Numbered from the stretch's first letter, positions 1 to 6,991 are shown. The stretch is 7,139 nt of DNA from TMP-86 sp964247385 (GCA_964247385.1 CAXTUB010000028.1:1-7139), one strand, 5' to 3'. A program made the numbers and translations. Notes: a model not told the origin generated them from the letters alone.

Positions 1-1
1 A

Positions 2-454
2 ATGGCGCCCAAAGACCCGCCGTTGCGTGAAGTGGAGCGGCCCGTTGCAAGTGTTGCGCCGGCCCCGGCCGAAGCCGTGCGACGCCCCGCGGCGCCCCCC
101 CGCGCCGAGCAGAAAGAGTCGGTGATCTCCGCGGATCTCAACATCGAAGGCAAGATCGAAGGCTCGGGCCACGTGCGCATTGCCGGCAAGTTCAAAGGCG
201 ATGTGCGCGTCGATGGCAACTTGACCATCGATGCCGGCGCGCAGCTCACGGGCCAGGTGGCGGCGAGCGTGGTCATCGTTGCAGGCGAGCTCAACGGCAA
301 TATCGCCACGGCCAAGCGCGTCGAGTTGTTGGAAACCGGAATCATCTCGGGCGATGTGAAAGCGGGCTCTCTGACCGTGGCGGCCGGCTCACGCATGCGC
401 GGTCAGGTGGAATTCGGTTGGAACGAAAAGGGTTCCGGCAGCAGCCACTCGTGA
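2..454 (+). CDS. Bactofilin (polymer-forming cytoskeletal protein)
   Basis: Bactofilins self-assemble without nucleotide into filaments at the inner face of the cytoplasmic membrane and serve as scaffolds for cell-shape, wall-synthesis or polarity proteins. Residues about 40-138 show the family's short beta-helix pattern: regularly spaced Gly and hydrophobic positions, as in SADLNIEGKIEGSGHVRIAG and later GDVRVDGNLTI, GELNGNIA and SGDVKAGSLTVAAG. The core is preceded by a Pro/Ala-rich tail (residues 1-37) and followed by a short Gly/Ser tail, both typical of the family. The ATG lies one base from the window edge, so it could be the true start of a 150-residue protein or an internal Met of a longer one; upstream signals are not visible. 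The stop overlaps the next gene by 4 bp, indicating translational coupling. The family is confident; the specific role in this organism is unknown. Confidence 0.92.
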   Translation: MAPKDPPLREVERPVASVAPAPAEAVRRPAAPPRAEQKESVISADLNIEGKIEGSGHVRIAGKFKGDVRVDGNLTIDAGAQLTGQVAASVVIVAGELNGNIATAKRVELLETGIISGDVKAGSLTVAAGSRMRGQVEFGWNEKGSGSSHS

Positions 455-795
455 ATTCACCTCGTCCCACTTCGGTGGGCCGAACGCGAGTCTGCCCGCA
501 TTGCAAGGCAGTCATTTTGGAAAGCGCCGCTGTTTGCCCGGGCTGCAATCATCACTTGCGCTTCGGCAAACAAGCGGAGAGCTCGCAGCAGCGCGCGAGC
601 AAAACGGCGCTGCGCATCGAAGGCACGGTGCGCCAGCCCACCGGCGCGGCGCCGTGCGAATACAGCGTGATCGTGGAGATCAAGAACGAGCGCGGTGAGC
701 GCCTCGGGCGGCATGTGGTCGGGGTGGGCTCGCTTCAGCCGCAGGAGCTGCGCTCTTTTACGCTTTCGGTCGATCTACTCGGGGCGCCGAAGTAA
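451..795 (+). CDS. Small zinc-ribbon protein coupled to bactofilin
   Basis: This 114-residue protein has no signal peptide or membrane segment. Residues 15-32 carry two CxxC knuckles (CPHC at 15-18 and CPGC at 29-32), an arrangement that normally binds one zinc ion. After a polar linker (about 40-52), residues 54-110 alternate hydrophobic and polar positions (for example EYSVIVEI and RSFTLSVDL), which suggests a small all-beta domain. I chose the GTG at 451 because it overlaps the bactofilin stop in a GTGA arrangement; an in-frame TTG at 418 would add 11 residues inside the bactofilin gene and is less likely. I recall similar zinc-ribbon proteins beside bactofilins in gammaproteobacteria, so a role with the bactofilin filament is a reasonable inference. 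The biochemical function is unknown. That it is a real gene is likely from the intact zinc motifs and tight coupling. Confidence 0.85.
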   Translation: MNSPRPTSVGRTRVCPHCKAVILESAAVCPGCNHHLRFGKQAESSQQRASKTALRIEGTVRQPTGAAPCEYSVIVEIKNERGERLGRHVVGVGSLQPQELRSFTLSVDLLGAPK

Positions 796-816
796 CCAGC
801 GCGGTACCGTGGCTGG
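796..816. terminator. Possible weak hairpin between convergent genes
   Basis: The 35-bp gap between two tail-to-tail genes contains CCAGC at 796-800 and its reverse complement GCTGG at 812-816, enclosing the palindrome CGGTACCG at 802-809. Such a hairpin could act in both directions. There is no T-tract on either side, so it is not a canonical intrinsic terminator. Its place between convergent genes is the main support. Confidence 0.25.
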
Positions 817-830
817 GCCCGAGAATCTCT

Positions 831-1322
831 TCAGCGATGAGCGCGCGGCCGTGGCGGCGCATTGTTCATGCGCCGCCATTGATCCTTCAACTGGCTTCGT
901 TTTTCGGGAGGCAGCTCGCGAAAGCGTTTGAAGCCTTCGCGCACGCGCTGTTGCTCTTGGGGCGGCAAGCTCTGAAAGCGCTGCCATCGATCACGCAATT
1001 GCTGGCGCTGTTCTGGAGGCAGCGTGCGGAATTGCTGCAAGTTCTGTTGCGTCCTGCTGCGATCGCCGGGCGACATGCGAAGCCAACGCTCGCTCCCGTT
1101 CGATAGGGCTCGCTGCCGCTCGGGCGGCAGAGAATTCCACTGCCCTTGATACCGTTTGAGAAGATTCTGTTGATCCGCATTGAGCGATTGCCAAGAGCGC
1201 GGCGCGGGGCGATCTTGAGGAGGCCGATCGGGAGGCGGGCGATCGGCGCGCGGCATGTCCTCGGCGTGAAGTGCGCCGGCGGAGAACAGCACAATGCCCA
1301 ACAACGTTGCACGAAAATTCAT
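831..1322 (-). CDS. DUF3106-type secreted repeat protein
   Basis: The 163-residue product begins with a probable Sec signal peptide: Arg4, a hydrophobic stretch at 5-18 and likely cleavage after the Ala at 20. Next come three DRPxx pentads (27-41), also visible as 15-bp DNA repeats at 1210-1254. The rest is a basic, Gln/Arg-rich repeat domain. A motif of the LPPExR type starts at residues 47, 65, 83, 101, 119 and 137, an exact 18-residue period, usually with an aromatic residue such as Trp62, Trp80, Phe98, Phe116, Phe134 or Trp149 in the helix that follows. This matches DUF3106, a family of unknown function. The motif resembles the LTxxQ signature of periplasmic proteins such as Spy, CpxP and ZraP, but that link is an inference. 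It is the last gene of the sigma-factor operon, 15 bp after its neighbour. I see no strong ribosome binding site. Confidence 0.86.
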   Translation of the reverse strand: MNFRATLLGIVLFSAGALHAEDMPRADRPPPDRPPQDRPAPRSWQSLNADQQNLLKRYQGQWNSLPPERQRALSNGSERWLRMSPGDRSRTQQNLQQFRTLPPEQRQQLRDRWQRFQSLPPQEQQRVREGFKRFRELPPEKRSQLKDQWRRMNNAPPRPRAHR

Positions 1323-1337
1323 AGGCCGACCGCCGAC

Positions 1338-1739
1338 TCACCCGCTCGAGTTATTGCCATCCTTCGCAGCCGCCGAATCGATCCAATCATAAAATTCAGG
1401 GTCGTTCTGAAGTAAGTCGAGCTGATCGTTCGAAGCGACCATTTCGAGATCCTCGAGCCCGCGCTTGTCGCCCGCGCTCAATGCCACATCACCGCTGGGC
1501 CGGACCATCCACAAAGCAACGCCCACGACGAGGGCGGCGGTCGCTGCAAGCGAAGGCGCCCACGCGCGCAGCATGGCATTCGGCCGACGCGCCGCAAGCG
1601 CCGCGTGGCGCGCTTGGGTAAGACGCGAGCGCATGCGCAGATCGACACCTTCCACGCTGGCATCGAACAAATCGCGGCTGCGTTGCAGGAGCGCAGCGTC
1701 CGCGGAATCATTCACATCTTGGCTCGGATCGCTATTCAT
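1338..1739 (-). CDS. DUF3619-like membrane protein, putative anti-sigma factor
   Basis: This 133-residue protein has one predicted membrane segment at about 61-79 (Ala/Val/Leu-rich, following Arg58), splitting it into a cytoplasmic N-terminal half and an extracytoplasmic C-terminal half. The N-terminal half is helical and polar, with a conserved-looking stretch around residues 33-52 (LRMRSRLTQARHAALAARR). The C-terminal tail is acidic and ends in a DLLQNDPEFYDWID motif (108-121), which recalls the C-terminal motif of DUF3619 proteins. Size, topology and position directly after a sigma-factor gene (10-bp gap) fit a membrane anti-sigma factor. No HxxxCxxC zinc anti-sigma motif is present and the protein has no cysteine, so binding to the sigma factor is unproven. 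The DUF3619 assignment rests on gene order and general pattern rather than a search. Confidence 0.78.
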   Translation of the reverse strand: MNSDPSQDVNDSADAALLQRSRDLFDASVEGVDLRMRSRLTQARHAALAARRPNAMLRAWAPSLAATAALVVGVALWMVRPSGDVALSAGDKRGLEDLEMVASNDQLDLLQNDPEFYDWIDSAAAKDGNNSSG

Positions 1740-1749
1740 GGCTCGGCTA

Positions 1750-2286
1750 TCAAGTCAGTGCAAATTCGTGCATGTGGGTGCGCAGTGCATGCACGGCGCG
1801 GGAATAATGGGTCTTCACGCTACCCTGCGAGCATCCCATGGCGAGCGCCGTCTGCGCCACGTCCATGGACTCGAAGTTGCGCAATATAAAGGCTTCGCGC
1901 TGTCTTGCGGGCAACTTCGCGAGGGACTGTTCCAGCTTTTCCATGGCCTGCCGATCTTCCAAGACATCGCTCACCGCCGGCGCATCGTCTGCGACTTGCT
2001 CCAGAGCGCTCGACGAATCCTCGGGTTCGTCATGCCGGGCCGGCAGGAAGACCCGCAATTTCTGCACCACCGAGCGCCGGCGCTGCGCATCTCGAATGCA
2101 GTTCTGCAAAATCCTGAAAAACAGCGGGCGCCATTCGGCGCTCGGCTTGTGGCTGTAGCTGCGCACGAGCTTCAGCATGGCATCCTGCACCGCGTCGAGT
2201 GCATCGTCGGCATTGCGCAATGAGACCTGCGCAATGCGGAACGCACGCCGCTCGATCTCCGCGAGAAATTGGTCGAGCTCGCGCAT
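1750..2286 (-). CDS. ECF-type RNA polymerase sigma factor
   Basis: A 178-residue sigma-70 family protein with only the two core domains of extracytoplasmic-function sigma factors. Region 2 (about 5-71) includes DALDAVQDAMLKLVRSY, for core RNA polymerase and -10 recognition, and WRPLFFRILQNCIRDAQRRR. An acidic linker follows (about 72-115). Region 4 (about 118-172) has LAKLPARQREAFILRNFE and a helix-turn-helix near 143-165 for -35 binding. The frame is open to an ATG at 2418, which would give 222 residues, and another ATG lies at 2382. I prefer the ATG at 2286 because the family normally begins close to the MRELDQFL-like helix and a GGGAAG sequence lies just upstream. The gene heads an operon with a membrane protein and a secreted DUF3106 protein, suggesting control by an envelope signal. 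Its regulon is unknown. Confidence 0.92.
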   Translation of the reverse strand: MRELDQFLAEIERRAFRIAQVSLRNADDALDAVQDAMLKLVRSYSHKPSAEWRPLFFRILQNCIRDAQRRRSVVQKLRVFLPARHDEPEDSSSALEQVADDAPAVSDVLEDRQAMEKLEQSLAKLPARQREAFILRNFESMDVAQTALAMGCSQGSVKTHYSRAVHALRTHMHEFALT

Positions 2287-2483
2287 GCTTCCCAGCGCAC
2301 GGGGACCGCTCACGGCCACCGGGCCGCAGCTGGGGCGGTCATAATCCGGCCACCGGCCGGACAGTGCTGCAACGCTCACCATGCTCGCTTCCCCAACCCA
2401 CCTTGCCAGATTCAACAACGGAACTCCGTGCGCCTCGTTGACTGCCCGCCTCGCACTTGGATTCGTTTTGACTTATTGAAAGC
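2287..2483. promoter_or_regulatory. Divergent promoter region, sigma operon and priA
   Basis: This 197-bp region separates the sigma-factor start from the priA start and should hold both promoters. Towards priA there are two TTGACT hexamers (2438-2443 and 2468-2473), 30 bp apart, each resembling a -35 box, but neither has a convincing -10 box at 16-18 bp. An inverted repeat ACGGA-AC-TCCGT lies at 2418-2429 and contains GGAACT, which resembles an ECF -35 element; a looser dyad CAACG/CGTTG encloses it (2416-2440). No promoter can be fixed by eye. If the sigma gene starts at an upstream ATG, part of this region is coding. Confidence 0.5.
2345..2361. repeat. GC-rich 7-bp hairpin in sigma-factor leader
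   Basis: TCCGGCC at 2345-2351 and GGCCGGA at 2355-2361 are perfect reverse complements separated by 3 bases. In the sigma-operon transcript this would form a compact hairpin about 60 bases ahead of the preferred start at 2286. It has no following T-tract and so is not a terminator. It may influence translation of the sigma factor, or it may be incidental in GC-rich DNA. Confidence 0.4.
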
Positions 2484-4661
2484 ATGAGCGTGCGAATTCT
2501 ACAAGTCGCGCTGGATACGCCACTACGGCGCACCTTCGATTATGCGCAGCCCGCGGACGAGCCGTCACCGATGCCTGGGGCGAGGGTTCGCGTGCCCTTC
2601 GGCCGGCGCAAACTGATCGGCGTATTGATCGCGGCTTCGGATCGTACGCAGATTCCGGCATCGAAGCTCAAACGCGCGCTCGAAGTGCTCGACGAGAAGC
2701 CAATGTTCGATCGTGTCACGTTTGAGCTTCTTTGTTGGGCCGCCGACTATTACCACCACCCGATCGGCGAAGTCTTTGCCGCCGCCATGCCGGCACCGGT
2801 GCGGGCCGGCACCCATGCGCAGGCGCGCAATCAACGCTTTCGCATCACCGCCGCCGGCCGTGAGCACCGCGCTTCCGCCCGCCGTGCGAGCAAGCTCACC
2901 GCGTTGCTCGCATGGCTCGCGAACACCGAGCCGGCCACCGCGGCGGAGCTTGGCGCGCAAGGTTTCGATGCCCGCGTGCGCCGCGCGGCAATACAAAACG
3001 GCTGGCTCGAGCCCCTGGATTTTGCGGCAAATGCGCTACGTGCCATTCCTTCGGGGCTGACGGCGACTGCCGAGCAGCGCACGGCCATTGACCGCATCAT
3101 CCATGCGCTCGGTGGCTTTGGCGCCTTTTTGTTGTTCGGCGTCACGGGAAGCGGTAAGACCGAGGTGTACTTGCAAGTCATCGCTGCGGTGGTCGGCCGC
3201 GGCGATCAAGCGTTGGTGTTGGTGCCGGAAATCGCCTTGACGCCGCAGCTGGTGAAAAGATTCGAGCAGCGATTCGGCGCCGGCATCGCGGTGATTCATT
3301 CGCAGCTCACGCCCGCCGAGCGGCGCGATGCGTGGCACAGCGCTGCCGCGGGCCGAGCGCGCATCGTCATCGGCACGCGCTCGGCAGTGTTCACGCCGCT
3401 CCCCGCGCTCGGCCTCATTGTCGTCGACGAAGAGCACGACAATTCATTCAAGCAGCAAGAAGGGTTTCACTACTCGGCGCGTGACCTCGCCGTGACCCGC
3501 GCACAACGCGCGGGCGTGCCCGTCGTGCTGGGCTCGGCCACGCCATCGCTCGAAAGCTTGGAAAACGCCGCCAGCGCGCGCTATACGATGCTGCGCTTGA
3601 GCTCGCGCGTGCAAGCGGCGAGTGATTTGCGCATGAACGTGGTGGATTTACGCCAGGTCGCCAGCGAGCAATCCATCTCGCAGCCCGCGCTGGCCGCCAT
3701 GTCGACGCATTTGGCGGGTGGGGGCCAGGTCATCGTCTTTCTGAACCGCCGCGGATTCGCGCCGGCGCTTTTTTGCCGCGTCTGCGCCTGGAATGCGCAG
3801 TGTCCGCATTGTGATGCGCGCATGACGGTGCATCGTCGCGCCGGGCAATTGCGTTGTCATCATTGCGGCGCCCGAGACCCCATTCCCGCGCGATGCCCGC
3901 AATGCCATCAGCCCTTGATCGCCGCAGGTCAAGGCACCGAACGCATCGAAGAGACATTGATTCGTCTATTTCCGCAATTTCCCATCGCCCGTCTCGATCG
4001 GGACAGTGCCGCGCAGCGCGGAGCCATGGACGACGTGTTGCAAAGCATGCACGCAGGCGGCGCGCGGATTCTCGTCGGCACGCAAATGTTGACGAAAGGA
4101 CACCACTTCGAAGACGTGAGTCTGGTCGTGGTGCTGGATGCGGATCAGGGTTTGTTCGCCAGCGACTATCGCGCCACTGAAAGGCTGGCGCAGACCATCA
4201 CGCAAGTCGCCGGACGCGCCGGCCGCGCGGCGCGCGCCGGCGAAGTGTTGATTCAAACGGCCTTTCCGCATCATCCCCTGCTCGAGCAATTGATCCAAGG
4301 CGGCTACGAAGCCCTCGCCATGAATGCGCTGCATGAGCGGCGCGAGGCGGAATGGCCGCCGTTCTCGCGGCTTGCTCTGCTGCGCGCCGATGGACCCCAA
4401 GCGCCCGCGGTCGATGCGTTCTTGCGACAGGCGTTGGCGCTATCGCTGCCGCTGCGCTCGAAGCACGTCAAGGTGCTCGGCCCCGCGGTCGCGCTCATCC
4501 CGCGGCGCGCGGACCGTCATCGCGCGCACTTGCTCATCCAAGCAAGTCACCGCGCTCCGCTGCAAAAATTCCTGAGCCAGTGGATTGCCTGCATCGATGC
4601 GCTGCGCAAGCCTCGGCATTTGCGCTGGAGCATCGATGTCGATCCCACCGAGATCGACTAA
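2484..4661 (+). CDS. priA: Primosomal protein N' (replication restart helicase PriA)
   Basis: PriA recognises stalled or collapsed replication forks, unwinds DNA 3' to 5' with ATP and starts reloading of DnaB. At 725 residues it is full length (the E. coli protein is 732). The N-terminal 3'-DNA-end-binding domain is at about 1-105, followed by a winged-helix region to about 180. Helicase motifs are intact: Walker A GVTGSGKT at 219-226 with Lys225, Walker B DEEH at 315-318, and the later motifs VGTQMLTKGHHF (531-542) and QVAGRAGR (574-581). The eight zinc-binding cysteines sit between them at 431, 434, 440, 443, 458, 461, 471 and 474, in four CxxC pairs. The ATG at 2484 starts the family's usual VRILQVALDTPLRRTFDY opening; the ribosome binding site is weak. 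It diverges from the sigma operon and is followed by argS after 28 bp. Confidence 0.98.
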   Translation: MSVRILQVALDTPLRRTFDYAQPADEPSPMPGARVRVPFGRRKLIGVLIAASDRTQIPASKLKRALEVLDEKPMFDRVTFELLCWAADYYHHPIGEVFAAAMPAPVRAGTHAQARNQRFRITAAGREHRASARRASKLTALLAWLANTEPATAAELGAQGFDARVRRAAIQNGWLEPLDFAANALRAIPSGLTATAEQRTAIDRIIHALGGFGAFLLFGVTGSGKTEVYLQVIAAVVGRGDQALVLVPEIALTPQLVKRFEQRFGAGIAVIHSQLTPAERRDAWHSAAAGRARIVIGTRSAVFTPLPALGLIVVDEEHDNSFKQQEGFHYSARDLAVTRAQRAGVPVVLGSATPSLESLENAASARYTMLRLSSRVQAASDLRMNVVDLRQVASEQSISQPALAAMSTHLAGGGQVIVFLNRRGFAPALFCRVCAWNAQCPHCDARMTVHRRAGQLRCHHCGARDPIPARCPQCHQPLIAAGQGTERIEETLIRLFPQFPIARLDRDSAAQRGAMDDVLQSMHAGGARILVGTQMLTKGHHFEDVSLVVVLDADQGLFASDYRATERLAQTITQVAGRAGRAARAGEVLIQTAFPHHPLLEQLIQGGYEALAMNALHERREAEWPPFSRLALLRADGPQAPAVDAFLRQALALSLPLRSKHVKVLGPAVALIPRRADRHRAHLLIQASHRAPLQKFLSQWIACIDALRKPRHLRWSIDVDPTEID

Positions 4662-4689
4662 ACGATACACTGCGCGCTCGCAAGCACGC

Positions 4690-6441
4690 ATGAACACACT
4701 CATCGAACAACTGATCCGTGCGGCGCTCGATCGCTTGCCGGACGAGGCAGTAGCCCGCGCAGCACAACAAGTGCCGGTGGAAGTCGAACGGACGCGCGAT
4801 CCGGCGCATGGCGACTATGCCAGCAACATTGGCTTGCGCTTGGCGAAGCCGGCGCGCCAGAGCGGCCGCACGCTGGCGCAGAGCATCGTGGCCGCGCTGC
4901 CTTCGCATCCGAGCATCGCCAAAGTCGAAGTCGCGGGAGCGGGATTCATCAATTTCTTTTTACGCGCCGGCGCTCATCACGATGCCTTGATGAATATCTT
5001 GCGTCTGGATGAAAAATTCGGCGACTCGACGGCCGCGGAGGGCCGATCGGTACTGGTGGAATTCGTTTCCGCCAATCCCACCGGCCCTTTGCACGTGGGT
5101 CACGGCCGTCACGCCGCCTATGGGGCGAGCGTGGCCAACCTCCTCGAAGCCGTCGGCTTCAATGTGGGGCGCGAGTATTACGTCAATGACGACGGGCGTC
5201 AGATGGAAATTCTCGGCGTGAGCCTGTGGCTGCGCTACCTGGAATGCTGCGGCGAGACATTCGCGTTTCCGGCCAATGGCTATCGTGGCGATTATCTCCT
5301 ACCGTTTGCACAAGACTTGCGCGCGGCCGCGGGCGATGACTATCGGCTTCCCGCGCAGCTCGTGTTCGCCGACTTGCCGGCCGATGCGCCAGAAGGCGAC
5401 AAGGATGAGTACATCGACGCCGTCATTGTTCGCGCCAAGAGCCTGCTGGGTGCGGCGGCGTTCGAACAGATTCGCAGCATTGCACTGCAAGAGATCTTGC
5501 GCGACATCCGCGAGGATCTCGGCGAATTCGGCGTGACATTCGACGTGTGGTTCTCCGAGAGGTCGCTCGCTGATGATGCCTCCGTGAGCGCCGCCCTCAC
5601 CCGCCTCGAGGCCGAAGGCATGTCGTATCTCAAGGATGGCGCGCTGTGGTTCAAGAGCACGCAATTCGGTGATGAGAAAGACCGCGTCATGGTGCGGGAT
5701 AACGGCGTACGCACCTACTTTGCTTCCGACATCGCCTACGCAGCCAACAAGTTTGCGCGTGGCTTCGAGCATCTCTTGTACATCTGGGGCGCGGATCACC
5801 ACGGATATGTTGCACGGCTTCGCGCCGGGATCGCGGCCAGCGGCGGCGATGTCAATGCGTTCGAGGTGCGCCTGGTGCAGTTCGTCACGTTGTATCGCGG
5901 CGGCGAGAAAGCCCAGATGTCCACGCGCTCCGGCGAATTCATCACGCTGCGTGCCTTACGCGCAGAAGTCGGCAACGACGCGGCGCGTTTGTTCTACGTC
6001 TTGCGCAGCAACGATCAGCATTTGGATTTTGATGTCGACCTGGCGCAATCGCGCTCCAACGATAATCCGGTGTATTACATCCAGTACGCGCACGCGCGAG
6101 TGGCGAGCGTGATGCGGCAACTCGCCGAGCGGGGCATGGCACTCGAGCCAGCGGCCGCGCAGCTCGAGCTGCTCACGCAGCCGCAAGAGGCCGCGCTCGT
6201 GCAAAGCTTGGTCCGTTATCCCGAAGTGATTGCGCAAAGCGCGGCGCAGCGCGCACCGCACCTTCTCGTGCATTACCTGCGCGAAGCTGCAAATCACTTT
6301 CATGCTTGCTATGCGGCGCACCAGGTCCTGGTCGCCGATGCGGGCCTGCGCAATGCGCGGTTGGTGCTGGCCCGCGCGACGCAAATCGTGATTCGAAATG
6401 GGCTCGCACTGCTCGGCGTGTCCGCGCCCGACAGCATGTGA
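4690..6441 (+). CDS. argS: Arginyl-tRNA synthetase (class I)
   Basis: This cytoplasmic enzyme charges tRNA-Arg with arginine using ATP and is essential for translation. At 583 residues it matches the family length (577 in E. coli). The N-terminal tRNA-binding Add-1 domain spans about 1-90. The class I catalytic core follows, with the family motif VSANPTGPLHVGHGRH and the HIGH-like HVGH at 135-138. The KMSK-equivalent loop is MSTR at 410-413, typical of ArgS, in which a standard KMSK is often absent. The DALR anticodon-binding helices run from about 470 to the end, including the YIQYAHAR stretch. I chose the ATG at 4690 because MNTLIEQLIRAALDRL is the expected first helix; the frame extends upstream to 4585 but that part overlaps priA in another frame. 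It lies 28 bp after priA and 4 bp before the SPOR gene. Confidence 0.98.
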   Translation: MNTLIEQLIRAALDRLPDEAVARAAQQVPVEVERTRDPAHGDYASNIGLRLAKPARQSGRTLAQSIVAALPSHPSIAKVEVAGAGFINFFLRAGAHHDALMNILRLDEKFGDSTAAEGRSVLVEFVSANPTGPLHVGHGRHAAYGASVANLLEAVGFNVGREYYVNDDGRQMEILGVSLWLRYLECCGETFAFPANGYRGDYLLPFAQDLRAAAGDDYRLPAQLVFADLPADAPEGDKDEYIDAVIVRAKSLLGAAAFEQIRSIALQEILRDIREDLGEFGVTFDVWFSERSLADDASVSAALTRLEAEGMSYLKDGALWFKSTQFGDEKDRVMVRDNGVRTYFASDIAYAANKFARGFEHLLYIWGADHHGYVARLRAGIAASGGDVNAFEVRLVQFVTLYRGGEKAQMSTRSGEFITLRALRAEVGNDAARLFYVLRSNDQHLDFDVDLAQSRSNDNPVYYIQYAHARVASVMRQLAERGMALEPAAAQLELLTQPQEAALVQSLVRYPEVIAQSAAQRAPHLLVHYLREAANHFHACYAAHQVLVADAGLRNARLVLARATQIVIRNGLALLGVSAPDSM

Positions 6442-6445
6442 GCGT

Positions 6446-6991
6446 TTGAACGCGCGAGATTACAAGCCGCGCCATGCGCGCAAGCCCGGCATGTCAGGCA
6501 GCACCGGTGTGCTCGTCGGCTTGAGCGTCGGGCTGTCGATCGCAGGCGCCATCTATCTCAAGGATCACAAGACCGAAGGTGTGATGCACGCATCGACGCG
6601 CAACGAAGCGAAGCGCCCCGTGTCGGCTGAGACCACGGACGAAGAGCCCGGCAAGACTTATGATTTTTACGACATGCTGCCGAAGTTCGAGGTCGTGGTT
6701 CCGGAAAAAGACCGCGAGGTCAAGCCAGATCTGCGCACCGCACCCGAGACCCGGCCCGGCACCTACGTGCTGCAGGCCGGCTCATACAAGAACTTCAGCG
6801 ACGCGGACCGCATCCGCGTGCAACTCGCGCGCCAGGGCATCGAGTCGAAGGTGCAAAAGGTCTCGGTTGACACCGACACCTGGCACCGCATCCGCATCGG
6901 CCCCATCTCGCGGCTCGACGAATTGAATCGACTGCGGCAGCAGCTGCGCAAATCAGAGGTCGATTTCATTGTGATTCGCGTGGGGGATTAG
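6446..6991 (+). CDS. Membrane-anchored SPOR-domain protein
   Basis: SPOR domains bind denuded septal peptidoglycan, so such proteins commonly gather at the division site. This one has a short basic cytoplasmic N-terminus (NARDYKPRHARKPG), a membrane segment at about 20-38, a polar linker and a C-terminal SPOR domain at about 105-181 that opens with TYVLQAGSYKNFSDADRIR. The linker holds FYDMLPKFEVVVPE (74-87), a motif I associate with SPOR proteins encoded next to argS. The start is probably TTG at 6446, four bases after the argS stop, because the ARDYKPR-like N-terminus is typical of this group and no ATG or GTG lies in frame nearby upstream. The alternative ATG at 6491 would remove that basic tail but keep the membrane segment. 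FtsN-like cell-division function is plausible but not shown; a distinct FtsN would be expected elsewhere. Confidence 0.9.
   Translation: MNARDYKPRHARKPGMSGSTGVLVGLSVGLSIAGAIYLKDHKTEGVMHASTRNEAKRPVSAETTDEEPGKTYDFYDMLPKFEVVVPEKDREVKPDLRTAPETRPGTYVLQAGSYKNFSDADRIRVQLARQGIESKVQKVSVDTDTWHRIRIGPISRLDELNRLRQQLRKSEVDFIVIRVGD

Noticed and set aside
410..417. Start of the zinc-ribbon gene at the TTG at 418
   Set aside because: The extra 11 residues lie inside the bactofilin gene, and the GTGA overlap at 451 is a standard coupled start.
1210..1254. Three CGATC-containing 15-bp repeats as possible protein-binding iterons
   Set aside because: They are in frame within the DUF3106 gene and encode the repeated DRPxx pentads, so coding repetition explains them.
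1465..2223. Long plus-strand open frame (252 codons) antisense to the sigma and DUF3619-like genes
   Set aside because: The opposite strand carries recognisable sigma-factor domains and a membrane protein. This frame's product shows no domain and reflects the scarcity of stops in GC-rich DNA.
2831..3437. Minus-strand open frames inside priA
   Set aside because: They overlap conserved PriA sequence including Walker A, give low-complexity Arg/Ala-rich products and have no visible start signals.
4662..4689. Separate promoter for argS in the 28-bp gap after priA (TACACT at 4666-4671)
   Set aside because: The -10-like hexamer matches only four of six positions and no -35-like sequence lies at the right distance; co-transcription with priA is simpler.
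5299..5802. Minus-strand open frame of 167 codons inside argS
   Set aside because: It mirrors the conserved ArgS catalytic region and shows no recognisable domain of its own.
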